A stretch of DNA of 64,000 nt. Source: Halobaculum halobium. Its GTDB lineage: Archaea; Halobacteriota; Halobacteria; Halobacteriales; Haloferacaceae. This document shows positions 61,161 through 64,000 of this stretch, one piece after another; the stretch's first letter is position 1, and every line of letters begins with the position of its first letter. Under the pieces are notes generated by a model that was not told where the DNA came from, searched no databases, and saw only the letters and a program-made list of their open reading frames with translations. A program made the translations under genes and the position numbers. The stretch spans positions 103,062 through 167,061 of the forward strand of contig NZ_CP126160.1 in NCBI RefSeq assembly GCF_030127145.1, given 5' to 3'.

Positions 61161-61484
61161 ATGTCCTACGAACCCCCGACCCCACCGGCGAACCTACCGA
61201 CAGAGATCGTCAAGACGCTCAACGAGTCGGATCCGGAGCAACTCCGAGACGTTGCGACGTATGCTGAAGCGCTCGCCGAGCACAAGGAGCGAGAGGCCCG
61301 TCTCGAGGAGTCGGAAGATCAAGAAGAGGTTGAGGAGCGGCCAGACGATCTCCCGGACGACGTCCCGGCCAAAGCAACGATCACGATCAAGGAGATTAAC
61401 GACAACCGCTACTACTACTGGCAGTGGCGAGAAGGCGAAAAAGTTCGTTCCCAGTATAAAGGCCCCGTCAGTCCCGACGAGTAG
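61161..61484 (+). CDS. Small haloarchaeal protein (DUF6788-like)
   Basis: 107 residues. The acidic, helical N-terminal half (RDVATYAEALAEHKEREARLEE) is followed by ATITIKEINDNRYYYWQWREGEKV, a short beta domain that I associate with DUF6788 (from memory). Such proteins are common next to plasmid replication or defence genes; function unknown. It is divergent from the AbiEi-like gene and directly downstream of repeat copy 6. Confidence 0.65.
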   Translation: MSYEPPTPPANLPTEIVKTLNESDPEQLRDVATYAEALAEHKEREARLEESEDQEEVEERPDDLPDDVPAKATITIKEINDNRYYYWQWREGEKVRSQYKGPVSPDE

Positions 61485-61541
61485 ACGGTGGTGAACCGTA
61501 GCCGGAGGTTTGTCAAGCGCAATTAGTAGCGTAGCAGAGGA

Positions 61542-61597
61542 CACCCCCCAGAGTGTGAATGGGTTCAACCCACCCCACACCCCTCAGTGTGAATGGG
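61542..61597. repeat. Two origin-type repeats, outer pair
   Basis: CACCCCCCAGAGTGTGAA (61542-61559) and CACCCCTCAGTGTGAA (61578-61593) resemble the repeats beyond the far end of orc1/cdc6, whose core is CACCCC...CCAGAGTGAA. They lie on the 3' side of the initiator gene. Confidence 0.6.
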
Positions 61598-61635
61598 TCC
61601 GGTCAGTCCAAACAGGTAACACTCGGAGAGAAGAT

Positions 61636-61796
61636 ACCCACCCCACGTTTCCGTCGTAACTGGAGGTTGGTGGAGGGAACGCAGCCACGATCGAGGGGAT
61701 CACACCCCCCACGTTTCCGTCGTTTCGTCACCCGGCCAAAGTCGATTATTGGGAGTAGAAGATGACCTCGGATCACCCACCCCACGTTTCCGACGT
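61636..61796. repeat. Three CACCC-CACGTTTCCGTCGT direct repeats
   Basis: Copies at 61636-61656, 61701-61723 and 61774-61796 share CCCC-ACGTTTCCGNCGT and are spaced about 65 and 73 bases. They fill the gap between the gene at 61161 and the end of orc1/cdc6; no gene is seen there. The regular spacing suggests binding sites for the initiator or a partition protein. Confidence 0.7.
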
Positions 61797-61847
61797 ATCG
61801 AGAGATACACTCGTGATCAGGGGTGTGGTCAGCGACCGAAACGGGAG

Positions 61848-63123
61848 CTAGGCCAGGTCTTCCAGCCGGCTATCCCGGAGGACAGATTTCAGCACGATAC
61901 CGGTGTCCTGAACCAGCCGGTGCTCGAGATAACTGCCTTCACCCCGGCCACCCCCGGTCCGAGTTGATTCAACGACGCCGAGGAACGCCTGCTCTTTCAA
62001 CAGCTCATAGACGCGGTGCTCGCTGAGAGTCTTCGCATCGGCCTTCTCTGTCGTCGCTTGATACCGTTCGTAAATCCGGTTGGTAGAGAATCCATCCTCG
62101 TTCGGATTCTCTTCGGTGAGCAGCGCGAGCGAATAGAGGATGAATTTGACCTGGGTCGTCGATCCGCGTAGCAGCTCCTCGAACCGATCGATTTCAGCCC
62201 ACTCCTGAGCATCACGAACGTGTTCCTCAACGACTGTGTCGACGTTTTCTCGTTCGGCAGTTCGCCGGCGTGACGAAGAATTTCGATGGCCTTTCTGGCG
62301 TCACCGTGTTCTTGAGCGGCAGTGCCGCCGTCAGCGGGATCACATCATCCGAGAGAACGCCATCGTGGAACGCGTCCCGTCGGTGCTTCATAATCTCGCG
62401 CAGCTGATTCGCATCGTAGGGCTGGAAGACGAACTCTTCCTCGCGAAGACTCGACTTGACGCGTTCGTTCAGCTGGTCGCGATACTCAATCTTGTTGCTG
62501 ACTGCGATGACGCCCAGGTGGCAATCCGCTTTTCCCGATTCGCGAGCCCGCGAGAGCTGCATAAGAATATCATCGTCATCGAGTCGGTCCACCTCGTCGA
62601 GAATGATGATGACTGACTCGTAGGCAGTATCCAGAATCTCCCAGAGATAGTCGTAGTATTCACCGCTGCCAATCCCTGCGCGTGGAATATCGAAGTCAGT
62701 CTCGTCCGTCTCGTTGAGTGAACGAGTTACCGTCCTCGCGACGCGTGTCTGTGTGTTGTGCTGCGCGCAGTCGACGTAGACCGTGCCGACGGACACACCG
62801 TTCGACTCCGCGGCTCGGCGGGCTCGTTCTGTGACGTGACGGGCAACGAGCGACTTCCCGGTCCCCGTTTTGCCGTAAATAATCACGTTGTTGGGCGGAT
62901 CGCCACGAACGATCGGCCTAAGTTCAGCAGCAACGGCCTTGATCTCGCCATCCCGGCCGACGATACGGCCGCTTTCAGGGACGTGGCCAACCTTCAGCAG
63001 TTCCTTTCGAGCGAAAATATTGGCCCGGTCGGGGTCGTCTTCATCAAAGTCAAAGAGGGGATCGTCGGCGGGATCCTCGTAGCGGCCGTCGAAGTCAGAG
63101 AGTTGGGACGGTTCCTCAGCCAT
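61848..63123 (-). pseudogene. orc1/cdc6: Orc1/Cdc6 replication initiator (two frame breaks)
   Basis: From the ATG at 63123 the AAA+ domain is intact: GKTGTGKSLVA (Walker A), VIIILDEVDRLDD (Walker B), VSNKIEYRDQL (sensor 1). At about 62320 the frame breaks. The next frame reads GDARKAIEILRHAGEL, breaks again at about 62257, and continues as a normal winged-helix C terminus (LYSLALLTEENPNEDGFSTN, LSEHRVYELLKEQAFLG) to TAG at 61848. Both breaks are a single missing base in the same context, CTGGCCG read as CTGCCG. A base-call error is likely, and the real gene may be intact. It would initiate replication at the flanking repeats. Confidence 0.85.
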
Positions 63124-63170
63124 CAATATCAGACATCGCGGATGGGACCTACTTAATGATTTGGCTACCT

Positions 63171-63824
63171 CGACCAGAGTGTAAATCGGGCTATGGTCGT
63201 CTTCTGATGTTTTGTCGCTGGCGTATCATCCTCACAAAGGGTCGAGTCGGTCCCGAGTGAAATCGGATTCCGAGCGTGAGTTACCGACGCAGACCGGCAC
63301 CCCCAATCCAGAGTGAAAACGCCGGACTGGAGCGGGTTTGACACACCCCTGGTCAAGAGTGAATAGCCCGCCACCCGGTGAGCAAAGTACTTGGTTGAGA
63401 CGACACCCCCGTCCAGAGTGTATCTCCCGAACCAGGTAATCAATCATTTCTATGAGAAGACACATCGGCACTGGGCGTCTGACGCACGGCAGACACCCCT
63501 CGTCCAGAGTGAAAGCGACGGTGTGACGAGCTGGAGTGGAGTGTGAGCCTCAAGTGATGGTGACGAGCGTTCATCGGCACCCCCAATCAAGAGTGAAGAC
63601 GCAGGTCAGATCTCCAGCCGAAGCAAAGCAGGGTACAATCGGAACTGTCGGGATCGGGTGTCTTGATTCCGATTGACGAGGAAGATCGGGAGATACCAAT
63701 CCCGATTTTGGCTTTGATGCCGCTTCGGTGGTTGGCGAATAGTCAGAATGGCGATTGTTCCTTCAACGTCTCATAATACACGGACGACAGAATCGAACCC
63801 CCACACCCCTCGTCCAGAGTGAAA
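63171..63824. repeat. Putative replication origin: seven CACCCC-CCAGAGTGAA repeats
   Basis: Copies start near 63171, 63298, 63344, 63404, 63494, 63578 and 63804, all in the same orientation, with the core CACCCCynGTCCAGAGTGAAA. The first is partial. They lie directly upstream of orc1/cdc6, where haloarchaeal origins place their origin recognition boxes. The sequence then becomes AT-rich to the end of the window. No gene is seen from 63124 to 64000. Confidence 0.75.
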
Positions 63825-64000
63825 CGCTACGAGAGTCCCTCGGTTGATCCAGCAGAAACCACACGACGAGTCGGCTGGGAAGTATCGAAATCACAAGACG
63901 TGAGACGAGTATCCCTCGAACAGTAGTCGTCACACAGTCGAAGATCCTCCAAACATACCAACCTGCATAGTATTACCTAGAGGTTTTATTACTATCTACC

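Noticed and set aside
63171..63824. CRISPR array
   Set aside because: The repeats are short, imperfect and irregularly spaced (about 45-225 bases) next to an initiator gene, so origin repeats explain them better.

Overview
The window is haloarchaeal DNA (class Halobacteria). The proteins are acidic and GC-rich. Most promoters are TATA-like boxes 25-35 bases before leaderless ATG or GTG starts. The window also carries a TFB (archaeal TFIIB), an Orc1/Cdc6 initiator, a HalOD1 protein, archaeal-type primase subunits and many small proteins of haloarchaeal plasmid and island type. Conjugation genes, an initiator with flanking origin repeats and dense accessory genes point to a megaplasmid or a large integrative element. 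I saw no rRNA, tRNA, transposase, integrase or CRISPR array.

Layout. 1-7.1 kb: a 5'-truncated UvrD/AddA-like helicase-nuclease faces, tail to tail, a type IIG-like restriction-methylation enzyme. 7.2-9.9 kb: two small proteins, then exonuclease VII (xseA, xseB). 10.1-24.0 kb: one tightly packed plus-strand operon with a VirB2-like membrane protein, a secreted/anchored protein, a Tat lipoprotein, a VirB6-like protein, a PrgI/VirB3-like protein, a VirB4 ATPase, a VirD4/TraD-like coupling ATPase with an extra C-terminal domain, and a primase pair. This looks like a DNA-transfer machine with its own priming genes. 24.1-30.2 kb: a membrane protein of unknown role, a dyad-rich gap, a nuclease-like gene, zinc-ribbon genes, a winged-helix/PIN pair and a PhiH1-type regulator. 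30.2-32.8 kb: a long structured non-coding stretch leading into an OB-fold ssDNA-binding protein, then an HNH endonuclease with repeats. 33-37.3 kb: a less GC-rich, mostly minus-strand membrane and defence island with three tandem micro zinc-ribbon proteins. 37.4-43 kb: TFB, a zinc-ribbon protein, and nrdR-nrdB-nrdA. 43-59.3 kb: an array of small plus-strand cargo genes, interrupted by minus-strand nucleases and less GC-rich genes. 59.3-61.0 kb: an AbiEii/AbiEi-like toxin-antitoxin pair. 61.5-64 kb: orc1/cdc6 between two families of origin-like repeats.

Two dispersed DNA families tie the element together. (a) Seventeen copies of a module, T-rich tract plus a GC hairpin with a GGGTG-type loop, sit 5-51 bases before the starts of cargo genes, always in the same orientation as the gene. 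(b) Six copies of a 41-44 bp inverted repeat have TTAACCAAC(A) arms. They could define one regulon, or single-stranded promoters used during transfer.

Reading frames are broken at about six places, mostly at G or C runs. The conserved continuation can be read in another frame each time, so base-call errors are a serious possibility.
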